From CBDFFW01 sp965246945 (GTDB lineage Bacteria; Pseudomonadota; Alphaproteobacteria; UBA11073), in NCBI GenBank assembly GCA_965246945.1, contig CBDFFW010000001.1, positions 434,001 to 498,000 on the forward strand: a stretch of 64,000 bases of DNA. Direction: 5' to 3'. A program made the translations under genes and the position numbers. The notes beneath the pieces are model-generated. The model was not told the origin of the DNA. It made no database searches and worked only from the letters and a program-made list of their open reading frames with translations. How positions within the stretch are numbered: position 1 is the stretch's first letter; each line of letters begins with the position of its first letter. This document shows, piece by piece, positions 63,109 through 64,000 of the stretch.

Positions 63109-64000
63109 TTGTCTCGGTTTGATAATCGTTACGGCGCGGCCGCAGGCCAAGATGCTGTAATTAAACGGGTGGAACTTAAATGGTTTGATCCCATCCGCGG
63201 TTTTGGTTTTGTGGCGGAAAATGCCAATAGTCCAAATGATATTTTTTTGCATGGTTCAGCGTTGCAACGCGCTGGCAATCCGCGCGTTTTCCCCGGCGCG
63301 GAAATGGAATGCGAAGTAGTGCTTGGCCAACGCGGCGAACAGGTTGAACGCGTGATTCAGATTTACAGCTATGGTGATAGCAGTGCGGTGGGCCAGGGCG
63401 GCCAGCGGCAAGGCGGCGATGGCGATGAACGGGGTGACCGCTTCAGCCCGAATTATGGGGGCGGTTACCAACGCCAAAATAACCGCGATGGCGGTCAACG
63501 TGACAGCGGCCCGCGTGAAGGTGGTTTCCAGCAGCGCGATAATCGCGGCCCACGCGATAATAACCGTTTTAACAGTAATGCCCCGCGTGATAACGCGCCG
63601 CGGCAGTTCCAGCAGCGCCCGCGCGTGCCGGAAGTCGTGCCGCCTTATTATCCCACCGGTGATGAGCAAGAGGTAACCGGTCATCTGAAATGGTTTAAAG
63701 AGATGAAGGGTTTCGGTTTTGCGATTGCCGATGGCGTGGACCAGGAAATCTTTATTCACCGCACGGCCTTGCTGCGCAGCGGCATTGCCGCGATTGCGCC
63801 AGGTCAGCGGTTGAAAATGCTGGTGCGCAAGGCAGAACGTGGTTTGGAAGCCATGTTGCTGGAAATCCTACCAGGTTCGGTGATTATGTCACCGGCAGCG
63901 ACAGGTAATGACGGCCCAGCAGCTGAACAAATGCCGCCGCAAGCGCAAACAGCCCTGCAAAATGATCAAAGCCAGGCAGCAGCTTCAACTGCTGGTTATG
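63109..64000 (+). CDS. Cold-shock protein with two CSDs (3' partial)
   Basis: The frame starts at TTG 63109, with AAGGAG 6 nt upstream (63097-63102), and is open to the window end, so the C-terminus is missing. It encodes two cold-shock domains: the first with KWFDPIRGFGFV and DIFLHGSAL (about residues 26-60), the second with LKWFKEMKGFGFAIA and EIFIHRTAL (about 190-225). Both carry the RNP1 and RNP2 RNA-binding motifs. Between them is a 95-residue Arg/Gly/Gln-rich linker. Tandem-CSD proteins occur widely in alphaproteobacteria and probably act as RNA chaperones; the linker here is longer than I recall for most. Confidence 0.88.
   Translation, partial: MSRFDNRYGAAAGQDAVIKRVELKWFDPIRGFGFVAENANSPNDIFLHGSALQRAGNPRVFPGAEMECEVVLGQRGEQVERVIQIYSYGDSSAVGQGGQRQGGDGDERGDRFSPNYGGGYQRQNNRDGGQRDSGPREGGFQQRDNRGPRDNNRFNSNAPRDNAPRQFQQRPRVPEVVPPYYPTGDEQEVTGHLKWFKEMKGFGFAIADGVDQEIFIHRTALLRSGIAAIAPGQRLKMLVRKAERGLEAMLLEILPGSVIMSPAATGNDGPAAEQMPPQAQTALQNDQSQAAASTAGY

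Noticed and set aside
63256..63759. 167-codon minus-strand frame rich in Ala/Ile/Thr
   Set aside because: It is the complement of the cold-shock protein's linker and second domain, which have clear RNP motifs and a good Shine-Dalgarno site.
1..64000. CRISPR arrays, rRNA, tRNA and prophage modules
   Set aside because: No regularly spaced repeats, conserved RNA genes or phage structural genes were recognised in any part of the window.

Overview
The window is a mostly colinear, densely coded stretch of an alphaproteobacterial chromosome of moderate G+C. The assignment rests on lineage-typical genes: DivK next to PleD, an EipB/DUF1849 protein, DUF4167, a COQ9 homologue, the NDUFA12-MlaD-DUF2155 cluster, a FlaF homologue, an LdtR-like MarR regulator, xseB-ispA, and a Rickettsia-type 480-residue isocitrate dehydrogenase. 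I cannot place it more precisely; a Rhodospirillales- or Micavibrio-like relative is a guess. No rRNA, tRNA, CRISPR array or prophage was seen.

Layout. 1-2.6 kb: a pilus/secretion ATPase (5' end outside the window) and its GspF-type membrane partner, with thiL directly attached. 3.6-8.6 kb: DUF4236, an orphan FlaF, a MarR regulator, icd and an A+T-rich acyltransferase. 8.6-13 kb (minus): an operon of a small membrane protein, an exported protein, XerC/D recombinase, ZapE and DUF2336. 13.1-16 kb: ihfB and a large shufflon-type PilV-like pilus-tip protein whose second half changes base composition. 16-22.5 kb: an atypical Tgt, DUF4167, an MFS carrier, COQ9, a KamA/EpmB-like radical SAM enzyme and a histone-H1-like protein. 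22.5-25.8 kb (minus): cysQ, NDUFA12, mlaD, DUF2155 and a DMT transporter. 25.9-32.7 kb: leuD and PBP1A, then radA, an EF-hand protein, cvpA and transaldolase on the minus strand. 32.8-39.3 kb: a PcfJ-like orphan, an alpha/beta hydrolase, EipB, divK-pleD and a polytopic membrane protein. 39.5-45.6 kb: rpoC, unexpectedly without rpoB, and a second polytopic protein. 45.6-57.1 kb: a P-loop kinase-like protein, recN, alaS, a HEPN/nucleotidyltransferase pair, a GNAT-like protein, thrS, coaE and aroE. 57.4-64 kb: a porin, xseB-ispA, a DUF559 nuclease cassette, obgE, a coiled-coil protein and a two-domain cold-shock protein that runs off the end.

Most of the window is housekeeping: translation and tRNA modification (alaS, thrS, tgt), transcription (rpoC), repair (radA, recN, xseB), envelope (PBP1A, MlaD, EipB, porin), isoprenoid/quinone metabolism (ispA, COQ9) and the DivK-PleD cell-cycle/c-di-GMP branch. 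The main departures are: (1) a 452-bp cassette at 59927-60378 in which a DUF559 endonuclease-like gene lies between 56-bp perfect inverted repeats, one of which encodes its C-terminus and stop; (2) a HEPN/nucleotidyltransferase pair inserted in front of alaS and flanked by a diverged second copy of the alaS start; (3) rpoC detached from rpoB and the ribosomal-protein genes; (4) a Tgt lacking two zinc cysteines and with a changed substrate loop; (5) a chromosomal PilV-like tip protein with a compositionally distinct C-terminal half. Two further palindromic intergenic elements (29269-29403 and 56174-56285) look like dispersed repeats.
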